A stretch of 45,711 nt of DNA from Streptomyces murinus (lineage in GTDB: Bacteria; Actinomycetota; Actinomycetes; Streptomycetales; Streptomycetaceae): positions 1 to 45,711 of the forward strand of contig NZ_MUNF01000095.1 of NCBI RefSeq assembly GCF_002154555.1, given 5' to 3'. The stretch's first letter is position 1. Every line of letters starts with the position of its first letter. Positions 1-7,983 of this stretch are shown piece after piece. The translations under genes were made by a program, and so were the position numbers. A model generated the notes under the pieces. That model had not been told where the DNA came from. It ran no database searches and saw only the letters and a list, made by a program, of their open reading frames with translations.

Positions 1-100
1 CCTCCGTATGACGGCTGCGGAGGCTGGCCCCCGCGCCCTACGGCCAGCCCCCGCAGCAGCCCTCGTACGGCGGCCAGCCTCCGCAGCCGTCATACGGAGG
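1..100. repeat. 29-bp perfect inverted repeat at the window edge (fold-back)
   Basis: Bases 1-29 are the exact reverse complement of bases 72-100, separated by 42 bases. The right arm lies in the Tyr-Gly-Gly-Gln-Pro repeats of the first gene and reads naturally in frame. The left arm breaks the frame with TGA at 9-11. A perfect inverted copy of nearby coding DNA exactly at a sequence end is typical of a chimeric or fold-back assembly end rather than a natural structure (inference). Confidence 0.8.
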
Positions 101-917
101 TCAGCCCCCGCAGCCCCCGTACGGCGGGCAGCCGTCCGCCCCGATGCCTCCCGGCTACGGCGCCCAGCCCGGCGCGCCCATGCCGCCGGGCTACGGCCAG
201 ATCCCCGGCCAGCAGTCCGCCGCCTACGGCGTGCCCCAGGGCGCCCCGCAGGGCGGTGCCGGTGTGGGCGCCGCGCTCCAGAAGTTCAAGGAGACGCCCA
301 CGGGGCAGCGCTGGACGCAGCAGAACAAGAAGCTCATGCGCGTCGACCTCGGCATCGGCGGGCAGCCGGTGCTGGCCAAGCAGGGCAGCATGGTGCTCTA
401 CCAGGGCAAGGTCGATTTCAGCTACAAGGGCGCCGGTTTCGCCGGCCGTGTCGTCGGCAACGCCACCGGCCAGGAGATGCAGCTGATGCGCTGCACCGGC
501 CAGGGCCAGGTGTTCCTCGCCGAGAACGCCACCTACCTGCACCCGATCGAGCTCCAGGGCGACGCGATCTGTGTCTCCGCCGAGAACGTGCTCGCCTTCG
601 ACGAGACCCTCCAGTACGAGGTCCGCCGTATCGAGGGCCACGGCATCCCCGGCGGCGCGCTGTTCACGATGCAGTTCCAGGGCACCGGCACCATCGTCGT
701 CAAGACGCACGGCACGCCCGTGGTGCTGCCGGTCACCCCGACCACCTTCGCCGACTGCAACGCGGTGGTGGCCTGGTCGGCGGCGGCCCAGGTGATCGTC
801 TCCAGCCAGGTCCGCATGCGCCGCAACGCCTACCCGGGCGACACCGGAGAGAGCGTCAACCTCCAGTTCCGGGGCGCGCCCGGCAACTTCATCGTCGTCC
901 AGCCGTACGAGGTCTGA
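30..917 (+). CDS. AIM24 family protein with Pro/Gly/Gln/Tyr-rich N-terminus (5' partial)
   Basis: The coding frame is visible from about base 30; the true start lies upstream of the window or is destroyed by the fold-back at 1-29, so the protein is N-terminally incomplete. The first in-frame ATG is at 144. The N-terminal part is low complexity, with repeated YGGQPPQP-like units followed by two MPPGYG units, as in many cytoplasmic or cell-envelope adaptor proteins. From about 300 on it is a single AIM24 beta-barrel-like domain with the recurring Gly-Ser-Met-Val-x-Tyr-x-Gly and VVAW motifs that it shares with the next two genes. It is the first of three co-directional paralogues; the next start is 11 bases past its stop. 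AIM24 is named after a yeast mitochondrial protein; its role in Streptomyces is not established. Confidence 0.85.
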   Translation, partial: PAPYGQPPQQPSYGGQPPQPSYGGQPPQPPYGGQPSAPMPPGYGAQPGAPMPPGYGQIPGQQSAAYGVPQGAPQGGAGVGAALQKFKETPTGQRWTQQNKKLMRVDLGIGGQPVLAKQGSMVLYQGKVDFSYKGAGFAGRVVGNATGQEMQLMRCTGQGQVFLAENATYLHPIELQGDAICVSAENVLAFDETLQYEVRRIEGHGIPGGALFTMQFQGTGTIVVKTHGTPVVLPVTPTTFADCNAVVAWSAAAQVIVSSQVRMRRNAYPGDTGESVNLQFRGAPGNFIVVQPYEV

Positions 918-928
918 GGGAGCCCGTC

Positions 929-1609
929 ATGAACCAGCCGCTCGCGGGCTTCGCTCCCGCACCTGTCACCGCCCGCATGGAGAACCACGGGCACCACATG
1001 CTCAAGGTCGCCATGCAGACCGGCAACGACCTCTTCGCGCGCGTGGGCTCGATGGTCGCCTACGAGGGCTTCGTGCAGTACGAGCCCAATCCGCCGGCGG
1101 TCCGCCAGATCGCCCGGGACTGGATCACCGGCGAGGGCGCCCCGCTGATGAAGTGCTCCGGGGACGGGCTGCTCTATCTCGCCGACTACGGCGCGAACGT
1201 CGTCGTGATCAACCTCAACGGCGACGGCATCTCCGTCAACGCCACCAACCTCCTCGCCTTCGACGCGCACCTGAGCTGGGGCGTGGAGCGGGTGAAGGGG
1301 CTCGCGAAGTTCGCCGGGCAGGGCCTGTGGAACACACGGATCTCCGGGCAGGGCTGGGTCGCGCTGACCTCCCGGGGCACGCCGATCGTGGTGGACTGCG
1401 GCGGCGGCGAGGACGAGACGTACGTCGACCCGGACGCGCTCGTCGCCTGGTCACCGAACCTGAAGGTCAAGGGCAAGCGCAGCTTCAAGGCGCAGTCGCT
1501 GATCGGCCGGGGCAGCGGCGAGGCCTACCAGATGGCCTTCTCCGGAGAGGGCATCGTCGTCGTCCAGCCCAGCGAGGACAGCACCGACCGCCTGCGGGTC
1601 CGGGGCTGA
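929..1609 (+). CDS. AIM24 family protein
   Basis: A 226-residue protein made almost entirely of one AIM24 domain, with the paralogue motifs VGSMVAYEG near residue 39, GEGAPLMKCSG near 68 and ALVAWSP near 170. The ATG at 929 is chosen because GGGAG lies just upstream and the previous gene stops at 917, which suggests translation as one operon. There is no signal peptide or membrane segment, so a cytoplasmic role is likely. The family fold is known but no biochemical activity is assigned; three diverged copies in a row suggest a hetero-oligomer (inference). Confidence 0.87.
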   Translation: MNQPLAGFAPAPVTARMENHGHHMLKVAMQTGNDLFARVGSMVAYEGFVQYEPNPPAVRQIARDWITGEGAPLMKCSGDGLLYLADYGANVVVINLNGDGISVNATNLLAFDAHLSWGVERVKGLAKFAGQGLWNTRISGQGWVALTSRGTPIVVDCGGGEDETYVDPDALVAWSPNLKVKGKRSFKAQSLIGRGSGEAYQMAFSGEGIVVVQPSEDSTDRLRVRG

Positions 1610-1626
1610 GGGGGAGTCAACACGCC

Positions 1627-2382
1627 ATGCAGAGCCCGATTTTCGCGTACAACGACAACCAGACGCAGGAACGCTGGAGCCTCCAGAACTCGCAGCTGCT
1701 GCGCGTCGTCATGGAGGGCCACGACGACATCCTCGCCCGCAAGGGCAGCATGGTCGCCTACCAGGGCCTGGTCGAGTTCGACGCCGAGTACCACAGCAAC
1801 AACCAGCGGCGCGCGCGTGCCCACACCGGCGAGGGCCTGGACCTGATGCGCTGCCACGGGCAGGGCACGGTCTATCTGGCCAACCTCTCCCAGCATGTGC
1901 ACATCATGGACGTGGAGCAGGACGGGCTGACCGTCGACAGCTCCTACGTGCTCGCCATGGACTCCTCGCTGCACCACGAGGTCATCGCCGTCGACAGCCT
2001 CTACGGCATCTCCGGCTCCGGGAAGTACCAGCTGAACATCACCGGGCGCGGCCGGGTCGCCCTGATGACCTCCGGATCGCCGCTGCTGATGCAGGTCACC
2101 CCGGACCGGTACGTCAACTGCGACGCCGACGCGATCGTGGCCTGGTCGACCGGGCTGCGCGTGCAGATGCAGGCCCAGACGCATTCCTCGGGGGTGTGGC
2201 GCAGGCGCGGCAGCACCGGTGAGGGCTGGGAGCTGAGCTTCATGGGCTCCGGCTTCGCGCTGGTCCAGCCCAGCGAGCTGCTGCCGCCGCAGAACGCGGT
2301 GATCGGCCACGGCGTCGCCGCCCAGTTCGGCATGGGCCAGCACGGGGCGCGCGGCGGCAACCAGGGCAACGTCTGGAGCTGA
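1627..2382 (+). CDS. AIM24 family protein
   Basis: A 251-residue third member of the AIM24 set. It starts at ATG 1627, behind GGGGAG and 17 bases after the preceding stop. Motifs KGSMVAYQG near residue 39, GEGLDLMRCHGQG near 68 and AIVAWSTG near 169 align with the two upstream paralogues. The C-terminus has a Gly/Gln/His-rich tail of about 35 residues not seen in the second copy. It is the last gene of the cassette and is followed by a terminator hairpin. Function is unknown beyond family membership. Confidence 0.87.
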   Translation: MQSPIFAYNDNQTQERWSLQNSQLLRVVMEGHDDILARKGSMVAYQGLVEFDAEYHSNNQRRARAHTGEGLDLMRCHGQGTVYLANLSQHVHIMDVEQDGLTVDSSYVLAMDSSLHHEVIAVDSLYGISGSGKYQLNITGRGRVALMTSGSPLLMQVTPDRYVNCDADAIVAWSTGLRVQMQAQTHSSGVWRRRGSTGEGWELSFMGSGFALVQPSELLPPQNAVIGHGVAAQFGMGQHGARGGNQGNVWS

Positions 2383-2398
2383 CCGCCGGGAGAACGCG

Positions 2399-2433
2399 GC
2401 CGTAGGGCAGAAGTGCAGCCGTAGGGCAGAAGT
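2399..2433. repeat. 16-bp direct repeat, two copies, 19-bp period
   Basis: GCCGTAGGGCAGAAGT occurs at 2399-2414 and again at 2418-2433, between the AIM24 genes and their terminator. It looks like a small tandem duplication; no function is evident. Confidence 0.8.
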
Positions 2434-2463
2434 AAGGGGCGACCGCCTGGCGATCGCCCCTTA
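2433..2463. terminator. Hairpin terminator between convergent genes
   Basis: TAAGGGGCGA at 2433-2442 pairs perfectly with TCGCCCCTTA at 2454-2463 around an 11-base loop. It lies between the AIM24 cassette (plus strand) and the NUDIX gene (minus strand), so it can serve both. Confidence 0.7.
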
Positions 2464-2494
2464 CCGCTTCCCGGGGCCGCCGCCCCTCACCGCT

Positions 2495-3016
2495 TCACAG
2501 CCTCGCGCGGGTCGCGTCCAGGAGCCGTACGACCGACTCGTCGGCCACGCTCGCCACCTCGTCGTAGGGGAACCAGCGCAGGTCCAGGGACTCGTCGCTG
2601 ATCGCCGCCACGGCGCCGGAGGGGGCCAGCGCCGCGTACTGGACGTCGTAGTGCCAGTGGCACGGCGAGGGGATCGGATGCCGGTCCAGGCGCACCGGGC
2701 CGCCGGGCAGCAGCGTGAGCCCGGCCATGCCGGACTCCTCGGTCGCCTCGCGCAGCGCGGCCGCGGCCACGGTGGCGTCGCCCGGCTCGCAGTGGCCGCC
2801 CATCTGGAGCCACATCCGCAGCTTGCGGTGGAGCGTGAGCAGCACCCGGCCGCGCTCGGGGTCGATCACCAGGGCGCTCGCCGTGACATGGCCCGCGTGA
2901 CAGGCCTTCCACATGCCGTCGGGGTGGGCCGCCAGGTGGTCCAGGTAGGACTGGCGCAGCTCGTCCTGGCCCTCGTACCCCTTCAGGACGAGGACCGCGT
3001 CGTCGTACAGGCTCAC
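2495..3016 (-). CDS. NUDIX hydrolase
   Basis: A 173-residue NUDIX-fold hydrolase, expected to cleave a nucleoside diphosphate linked to another group; the substrate cannot be told from sequence. The NUDIX box lies at residues 73-98: GGHCEPGD is followed by the intact catalytic helix REATEESG. The spacing before REATEE is one residue longer than the classic pattern and Asp replaces the usual Glu ahead of it, so the first half of the box is slightly atypical. The start is GTG at 3016, overlapping the stop of the upstream gene as GTGA, so the two are translationally coupled. It is the downstream gene of a two-gene minus-strand operon. Confidence 0.9.
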   Translation of the reverse strand: MSLYDDAVLVLKGYEGQDELRQSYLDHLAAHPDGMWKACHAGHVTASALVIDPERGRVLLTLHRKLRMWLQMGGHCEPGDATVAAAALREATEESGMAGLTLLPGGPVRLDRHPIPSPCHWHYDVQYAALAPSGAVAAISDESLDLRWFPYDEVASVADESVVRLLDATRARL

Positions 3017-4452
3017 TCGGTGTCGTCGCCCTCGGCCTTGTCGTCCTTCTCGGCGTCCTTCTTCAGGTTCGGCTTGTCGGCGGCCTCGCCGAGCATCTTG
3101 TCCAGCTCGGAGAAGTCCATCTGCTCGCGGTGCACGAAGCCGTCCGGGTCGTCCAGGTCGGTCGCCGTCGGCAGCATGTCCGGGTGGTGCCACAGGGCGT
3201 CCCGGCCGTCGACCCCGCGCGCGTCGGTGAGCGAGGCCCACAGGCGGGAGGCGTCGCGCAGCCGGCGGGGGCGCAGCTCCAGACCGATCAGCGTGGCGAA
3301 CGTCTGCTCGGCCGGGCCACCGGTGGCACGGCGGCGGCGCAGGGTCTCGCGCAGGGCGTCGGCGGACGACAGACGGGGCTTGGCGGCCGCGTGGACCACC
3401 GCGTCGACCCAGCCCTCCACGAGCGCCAGAGCGGTCTCCAGGCGTGCCAGGGCGGCCTTCTGCTCGGGTGTGTCCTCGGGCTGGAACATGCCCTGCTGAA
3501 GCGCGTCCTGAAGCTGCTCGGGGTTTTGCGGGTCGAACTGGCCGACCACGTCCTCCAGCTTCGCGGTGTCGACCTTGATGCCGCGCGCATAGCCGTCGAC
3601 CGCGCCGAACAGATGCGAGCGCAGCCACGGCACATGCGCGAACAGGCGCTGGTGGGCGGCCTCGCGCAGGGCCAGGTAGAGCCGCACCTCGTCCAGCGGC
3701 ACGCCCAGGTCCTTGCCGAACGCCTCCACGTTGGCCGGCAGCAGCGCGGCCTTGCGGGCCGGGCCGAGCGGCAGGCCGATGTCCGTGGAGCCGACGACCT
3801 CGCCCGCGAGCACGCCGACGGCCTGCCCGATCTGCGTGCCGAACATGGCGCCGCCCATCGAGCGCATCATGCCGATCAGCGGGCCCGCCATGGCCTGCAT
3901 CTCTTCCGGCAGCACATCGCCCATGGCCGCGCCGACCCGCTCGGCGACCGGGTCGACCAGCTCCCGCCAGGCGGGCAGGGTCGCCTCGACCCACTCCGCG
4001 CGCGACCAGGCCACCGCGGAGGCGGAGCCCGACGGCAGGGAGGTGGCGTCGTCCAGCCACAGATCGGCCAGGCGTACGGCCTCCTCCACGGCCTTGCGCT
4101 CGGACGGGCCGACGCTCGCGTCCTTGGAGCCGTCCGCGGTGCCCTGCGCGACCGTCTGGCGCGCGATCTGCTTGGCCATGTCCCAGTTCACCGGGCCGCC
4201 CTCGTAGGAGAGCATCTGGCCCAGCTGCTGGAACGCGGCACCGAGATCGGTGGGGTTCAGCGAACCGAACATGGCAGCGAGCGGATTGTCGGCGCCGGGG
4301 CCGCCAAAGCCACCGGCTCCGGGCATACCGCCGAAACCGAAGGGGTTGGCCGGTCCCTGACCACCACCGCTCTGCTGGTCCTTCTTCTTGCCCTCGTCGC
4401 CGTCCTCCGGCTCCTCCGGCGGAAGGCCGAAACCGAATGGGGTGTCACTCAC
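3013..4452 (-). CDS. Zinc-dependent metalloprotease-like protein (DUF2342 / zincin_2 family)
   Basis: A 479-residue protein of the actinobacterial DUF2342 family, often annotated as a hydrolase or F420-biosynthesis-associated protein. The N-terminal 90 residues are Gly/Pro/Phe-rich and low complexity; the C-terminal 30 are highly charged. The central alpha-helical part carries the family's zincin-like signature as ALREAAHQRLF, in which Arg stands where the first His of HExxH would be. GTG 4452 is chosen because GAGGA lies at the right distance and the extra upstream codons look non-coding. It overlaps the NUDIX gene by four bases and is divergent from the epimerase-like gene at 4644. Protease activity is unproven. 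Confidence 0.85.
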   Translation of the reverse strand: MSDTPFGFGLPPEEPEDGDEGKKKDQQSGGGQGPANPFGFGGMPGAGGFGGPGADNPLAAMFGSLNPTDLGAAFQQLGQMLSYEGGPVNWDMAKQIARQTVAQGTADGSKDASVGPSERKAVEEAVRLADLWLDDATSLPSGSASAVAWSRAEWVEATLPAWRELVDPVAERVGAAMGDVLPEEMQAMAGPLIGMMRSMGGAMFGTQIGQAVGVLAGEVVGSTDIGLPLGPARKAALLPANVEAFGKDLGVPLDEVRLYLALREAAHQRLFAHVPWLRSHLFGAVDGYARGIKVDTAKLEDVVGQFDPQNPEQLQDALQQGMFQPEDTPEQKAALARLETALALVEGWVDAVVHAAAKPRLSSADALRETLRRRRATGGPAEQTFATLIGLELRPRRLRDASRLWASLTDARGVDGRDALWHHPDMLPTATDLDDPDGFVHREQMDFSELDKMLGEAADKPNLKKDAEKDDKAEGDDTE

Positions 4453-4643
4453 GGGATTCCTCGGCTGGTAAGGCCACCGGTCTTCTCCGGCGGCGCGGCT
4501 GCCCGACAACACCACCCAGCGTAGACACCCGGACCCGATCGGGCCTCGATGCTCCGCCCGCGGAAGGCCTGCGGCAGGATGGATGCACCTCGTACGTGCG
4601 CGTCTTGCACGCCCGTACAGAAGACAACCGCTGGAGATGCCGG

Positions 4644-5768
4644 GTGAGTTCCCCAGATCCGCAGGTTCGCGCAGCGCGAAACCACTCAGAGACGTCCGCC
4701 GGGCGCAAACCCGCCGTGCGCGGGCCCGTCGTGGCGGTCACCGGCGCGGCGACCGGCGTCGGAGCCCTGCTCACGGCGCGGCTGGCCGCGTCGGAGGAGA
4801 TCCGGCGGGTCGTCGCGATCGACGAGCGGCGCGGGGAGTGCGAAGAGGCGCAGTGGCACATCCTGGACGTCCGCGATCCGGCCATCGCGGACAAATTGCG
4901 CGGTGCCGACGTGGTCGTCCACCTCGCGCTCGACCTGGATCTCGGCAGCGAGGCGGCCGCGCGCACCGCTTACAACGTCCGGGGGACGCAGACCGTGCTG
5001 ACCGCCGCGGCGGCGGCCGGCGTGCACCGGGTGGTGCTGTGCACCTCGGCGATGGTCTACGGCGCGCTGCCGGACAACGAGCTGCCGCTGTCGGAGGACG
5101 CCGAGCTGCGGGCGACGGCCGAGGCGACCGGCGTCGGGGATCTGCTGGAGATCGAGCGCCTCGCGCGCCGCGCGCCCCGCGCGCACCCCGGTCTGAATGT
5201 CACCGTCGTACGGCCCGCCGTGCTGGTCGGCGGCACGGACACCGCGCTGACCAGGTACTTCGAGTCGCCGCGGCTCCTTGTGGTGGCCGGTTCGCGGCCC
5301 GCGTGGCAGTTCTGCCACGTCGAGGATCTGTGCGGGGCCCTGGAGTACGCCGTCCTGGAGAAGGTCGAGGGGGAGCTGGCCGTCGGCTGCGACGGGTGGC
5401 TGGAGCAGGAGGAGGTCGAGGAGCTCAGCGGGATCCGGCGCATGGAGCTGCCCTCGGCGGTCGCGCTGGGCGCGGCGGCACGGCTGCACCGGATCGGGCT
5501 CACCCCGTCCCCGGCAGGCGACCTGGCCTACACGATGTACCCGTGGGTGGTCAGCGGAAGCCGGCTGCACGACGCGGGATGGCGCCCGAAGTGGACCAAC
5601 GAGGAGGTCCTCGCGGAGCTGCTGGAGGAGGCCGCCGGGCGGCATACGGTGGCCGGCCGGCGACTCGGCCGCAAGGACGCCACGGCGGCGGGCGCGGCCG
5701 GTGCGACGGTGGCCCTGCTGGGCGCGGCGGCGGTGGTACGCCGGGCCCGCAAGGCACGCCGCCGGTAA
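4644..5768 (+). CDS. NAD-dependent epimerase/dehydratase (extended SDR) family protein
   Basis: A 374-residue extended short-chain dehydrogenase. The Rossmann fold starts near residue 28 with VVAVTGAATGVG, a TGxxxGxG nucleotide-binding motif, followed by an Asp at the end of the second strand (VVAIDE) that suggests NAD preference. The usual Tyr-x3-Lys is not clear: SAMVYG is present but the Lys is not evident, so catalysis may be altered. The C-terminus ends in an Ala/Gly/Val-rich stretch followed by basic residues, a possible membrane anchor. GTG 4644 follows GGAG; the open frame extends upstream but shadows the divergent gene. The substrate cannot be assigned. Confidence 0.85.
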   Translation: MSSPDPQVRAARNHSETSAGRKPAVRGPVVAVTGAATGVGALLTARLAASEEIRRVVAIDERRGECEEAQWHILDVRDPAIADKLRGADVVVHLALDLDLGSEAAARTAYNVRGTQTVLTAAAAAGVHRVVLCTSAMVYGALPDNELPLSEDAELRATAEATGVGDLLEIERLARRAPRAHPGLNVTVVRPAVLVGGTDTALTRYFESPRLLVVAGSRPAWQFCHVEDLCGALEYAVLEKVEGELAVGCDGWLEQEEVEELSGIRRMELPSAVALGAAARLHRIGLTPSPAGDLAYTMYPWVVSGSRLHDAGWRPKWTNEEVLAELLEEAAGRHTVAGRRLGRKDATAAGAAGATVALLGAAAVVRRARKARRR

Positions 5769-5905
5769 GCCGCGTCCCCAGGAGCGGCACGGCAGGGTAC
5801 GAGCGGCATGGCGCGCCGCGTCCGTACGAGCATCCAAGGCGCCCGCGCCCGTGCCGGGTGAACCTCGTATTCCTCGGCGTATCCGGTGTGCGGCACGATG
5901 GGGGC

Positions 5906-6367
5906 ATGGCTGAGATGAGCGAGCACCCCGGGGAGCGGGCCGCGCAGGATCCCGTCAAGCTGATCGGCGTCAGGGAGAGCGCGCTCTCGGTGGACGAGGT
6001 GTTCCGGGCGGTCGGGGACGCGGCGGCCGGCGGCATCGCCCTGTTCGTGGGGACGGTGCGCAACCACGACGGGGGCGCCGACGTGGACGCGCTCGGCTAC
6101 TCCTGCCATCCCAGTGCGGAGGCCGAGATGCGGCGGGCCGCCGAGAAGGTCGTCGCGGACCACCCGGTGCGGGCCCTGGCCGCCGTGCACCGGGTCGGCG
6201 AGCTGGGCGTGGGGGACATCGCGGTGGTCGTCGCCGTGGCGTGTCCGCACCGTGCGGAGGCCTTCGAGGCGTGCCGGAAGCTGATCGACGACCTCAAGCA
6301 CGAGGTGCCGATCTGGAAGCACCAGACTTTTTCGGACGGCACCGAGGAGTGGGTGGGGGCCTGCTGA
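5906..6367 (+). CDS. moaE: Molybdopterin synthase catalytic subunit MoaE
   Basis: A 153-residue MoaE, the large subunit of molybdopterin synthase. With thiocarboxylated MoaD it converts cyclic pyranopterin monophosphate to molybdopterin. GTVRNH near residue 49 and the catalytic Lys region KHEVPIWKHQTF near 131-142 match the family; the length is normal. The start is ATG 5906. moaD is not adjacent, so the partner must be encoded elsewhere. The stop codon sits inside the first unit of a 20-bp tandem repeat. Confidence 0.93.
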   Translation: MAEMSEHPGERAAQDPVKLIGVRESALSVDEVFRAVGDAAAGGIALFVGTVRNHDGGADVDALGYSCHPSAEAEMRRAAEKVVADHPVRALAAVHRVGELGVGDIAVVVAVACPHRAEAFEACRKLIDDLKHEVPIWKHQTFSDGTEEWVGAC

Positions 6368-6440
6368 AGCAGCCGGGTGCCTGCCGAAGCAGCCGGGTGT
6401 CTGCCGAAAACGGGCGGCACCTGCCGAAACAGGGCACACC
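6361..6440. repeat. Four tandem 20-bp repeats spanning the moaE stop codon
   Basis: Units begin at 6361, 6381, 6401 and 6421, each starting CTGC(C/T)GAA. Units 1 and 2 differ at two positions; units 3 and 4 are more diverged. In unit 1 a T instead of C creates the TGA stop of moaE. Confidence 0.85.
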
Positions 6441-6502
6441 ACTGCGCCGAACCGGTCACTCCCGGCCCATCGGCGACTCCGGTTGCGTAACCGCCCCCCG
6501 CA

Positions 6503-6561
6503 CGTGAGCGTTGTCAGTGCGGATGGTTAATCTGCTGATCAGTCAGTTGCGGACGCTCACG
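6503..6561. repeat. 9-bp inverted repeat upstream of the small membrane protein
   Basis: CGTGAGCGT at 6503-6511 is repeated inverted as ACGCTCACG at 6553-6561, with 41 bases between them. The enclosed stretch is AT-richer than its surroundings and contains the short palindrome CTGATCAG. It may be a regulatory region for the gene at 6578; no factor is identified. Confidence 0.4.
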
Positions 6562-6577
6562 GCGTAGGGAGGTCGGC

Positions 6578-6751
6578 ATGGGCGCGCTTGTCTGGCTGCT
6601 GATTCCGCTTATGGGTGCGGTCGGCGGCGGGCTGTGGGGCAGTTGGGCCAACCGGACGCGCAGGGCGCGCAGCGACGGGCCCGAGCTGGACGGCTACGCC
6701 CGGTTCCGGGAGGCGATGGAGCGGTCCGGCACGGGCGCGGACGGCGCCTGA
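6578..6751 (+). CDS. Small hydrophobic hypothetical protein (57 aa)
   Basis: A 57-residue protein starting at ATG 6578 behind a strong AGGGAGG. One membrane segment spans about residues 4-22 (WLLIPLMGAVGGGLWG), followed by a basic then acidic cytoplasmic tail with YARFREAMERSG. Third-position GC is high and the ribosome binding site is good, which supports a real gene despite its size. It lies between moaE and the YlbL-type gene on the same strand. Function unknown. Confidence 0.75.
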   Translation: MGALVWLLIPLMGAVGGGLWGSWANRTRRARSDGPELDGYARFREAMERSGTGADGA

Positions 6752-6788
6752 CGGGGGTACCTGACAGTGCGCCGACAGGTGCGTCACG

Positions 6789-6794
6789 TACTGT
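6789..6794 (+). promoter_or_regulatory. -10 hexamer for a probable leaderless transcript (YlbL-type gene)
   Basis: TACTGT ends six bases before the ATG at 6801, and there is no Shine-Dalgarno sequence between them. This matches the TAnnnT spacing of leaderless actinobacterial mRNAs. Confidence 0.5.
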
Positions 6795-6800
6795 CGAGGC

Positions 6801-7898
6801 ATGCCACGCCGCACCGCGACGATGCTCGCCTCCACCCTGATGCTGATCGCGCTCCTGTGCGCCGGAGTGCTCATCCCCGTGCCGTACGCGGAGATGTCCC
6901 CCGGCCCGACCGTGAACACGCTCGGGAACCACCAGGGCGAGCCGGTGCTCCAGATCTCCGGGCGCAAGACGTATCCGACGGACGGCCATCTGAACATGAC
7001 CACCGTGCGGGTGACCAGCGTGGACTTCCGGATGAACCTGGTGGAGGCCGTCTACGGCTGGCTGTCGCGCGACAGCAAGGTCGTGCCGCACGACACGCTC
7101 TATCCGAAGGGCACCACGGAGGAGCAGTCCTCGCAGCAGAACGCCGAGGAGTTCAGCCAGTCCCAGGAGAGCGCCAAGGTCGCCGCCCTGAAGCAGCTGG
7201 ACGTCCCGGTGAAGTCCTGGGTGATCGTCTCCACCGTGGTCAAGGACTCCCCGGCCGAGGGCAGGCTGCACGCCGGTGACGTGATCAAGGCGGTCGACGG
7301 CCACGCGGTCAAGCAGCCCTCGGACGTCGCCACGTTCGTCACCAAGCACAAGGCGGGCCAGAAGGTCGTCTTCACCGTCGTCCCGGCCAAGGACCAGGCC
7401 GCCGCCGAGAAGGCCCACAAGACGGCCACCACGACGCAGGACGTCGCGATCACCACGGCCGCGTCCGACGACAGCGGGCCCAAGCGGGCCATCGTCGGGA
7501 TCTCCGCCGGGACCGATCACACGTTTCCGTTCAGCATCGACATCAAGCTCGCCGATGTCGGCGGCCCCAGCGCCGGTCTGATGTTCGCGCTCGGCATCTA
7601 CGACAAGCTCACCCCGGGCAGCCTGACCGGCGGCAAGTTCGTGGCCGGCACCGGCACCATCGACGACAACGGCACGGTCGGGCCGATCGGCGGCGTCGAC
7701 ATGAAGACCGTCGGCGCGCACGACAAGGGGGCCCAGTACTTCCTGACGCCCGCCGACAACTGCGCCGAGGCCGCCGCGGACAAGCCGAGCGGGCTCACCC
7801 TGGTCAAGGTGAAGACGATCAAGGACGCGCTGGGCGCGCTCAAGGACATCCGCGGCGGGAACACCGCGGCCCTGCCGAAGTGCACCGCCAAGGGCTGA
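6801..7898 (+). CDS. YlbL family protein: PDZ domain plus Lon-type (S16) protease domain
   Basis: A 365-residue membrane-anchored protease-like protein. An N-terminal signal anchor covers residues 7-28. A PDZ domain lies near residues 130-200 (DSPAEGRLHAGDVIKAVDG). The C-terminal Lon-like domain has the catalytic Ser in GGPSAGLMFAL near 257 and a Lys in AHDKGAQYF near 309, the Ser-Lys dyad of S16 peptidases. The active site should face outside the cytoplasm. The start at ATG 6801 has a -10-like hexamer directly upstream, suggesting a leaderless mRNA. It is convergent with the PPA1309 gene. Substrates are unknown. Confidence 0.88.
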   Translation: MPRRTATMLASTLMLIALLCAGVLIPVPYAEMSPGPTVNTLGNHQGEPVLQISGRKTYPTDGHLNMTTVRVTSVDFRMNLVEAVYGWLSRDSKVVPHDTLYPKGTTEEQSSQQNAEEFSQSQESAKVAALKQLDVPVKSWVIVSTVVKDSPAEGRLHAGDVIKAVDGHAVKQPSDVATFVTKHKAGQKVVFTVVPAKDQAAAEKAHKTATTTQDVAITTAASDDSGPKRAIVGISAGTDHTFPFSIDIKLADVGGPSAGLMFALGIYDKLTPGSLTGGKFVAGTGTIDDNGTVGPIGGVDMKTVGAHDKGAQYFLTPADNCAEAAADKPSGLTLVKVKTIKDALGALKDIRGGNTAALPKCTAKG

Positions 7899-7927
7899 GA
7901 TTCCGCCTGACGTGACATGACATGACC

Positions 7928-7958
7928 AGGGGCGCCCACTCGGACGAGGGGCGCCCCT
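7928..7958. terminator. Bidirectional hairpin terminator
   Basis: AGGGGCGCCC at 7928-7937 pairs with GGGCGCCCCT at 7949-7958 around an 11-base loop, between the convergent YlbL-type and PPA1309 genes. Confidence 0.75.
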
Positions 7959-7983
7959 GCTGTCGTACCAGAAGGCCAGAAGA

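Noticed and set aside
6361..6440. CRISPR array
   Set aside because: The repeats are contiguous 20-bp tandem units without spacers and no cas genes are nearby.
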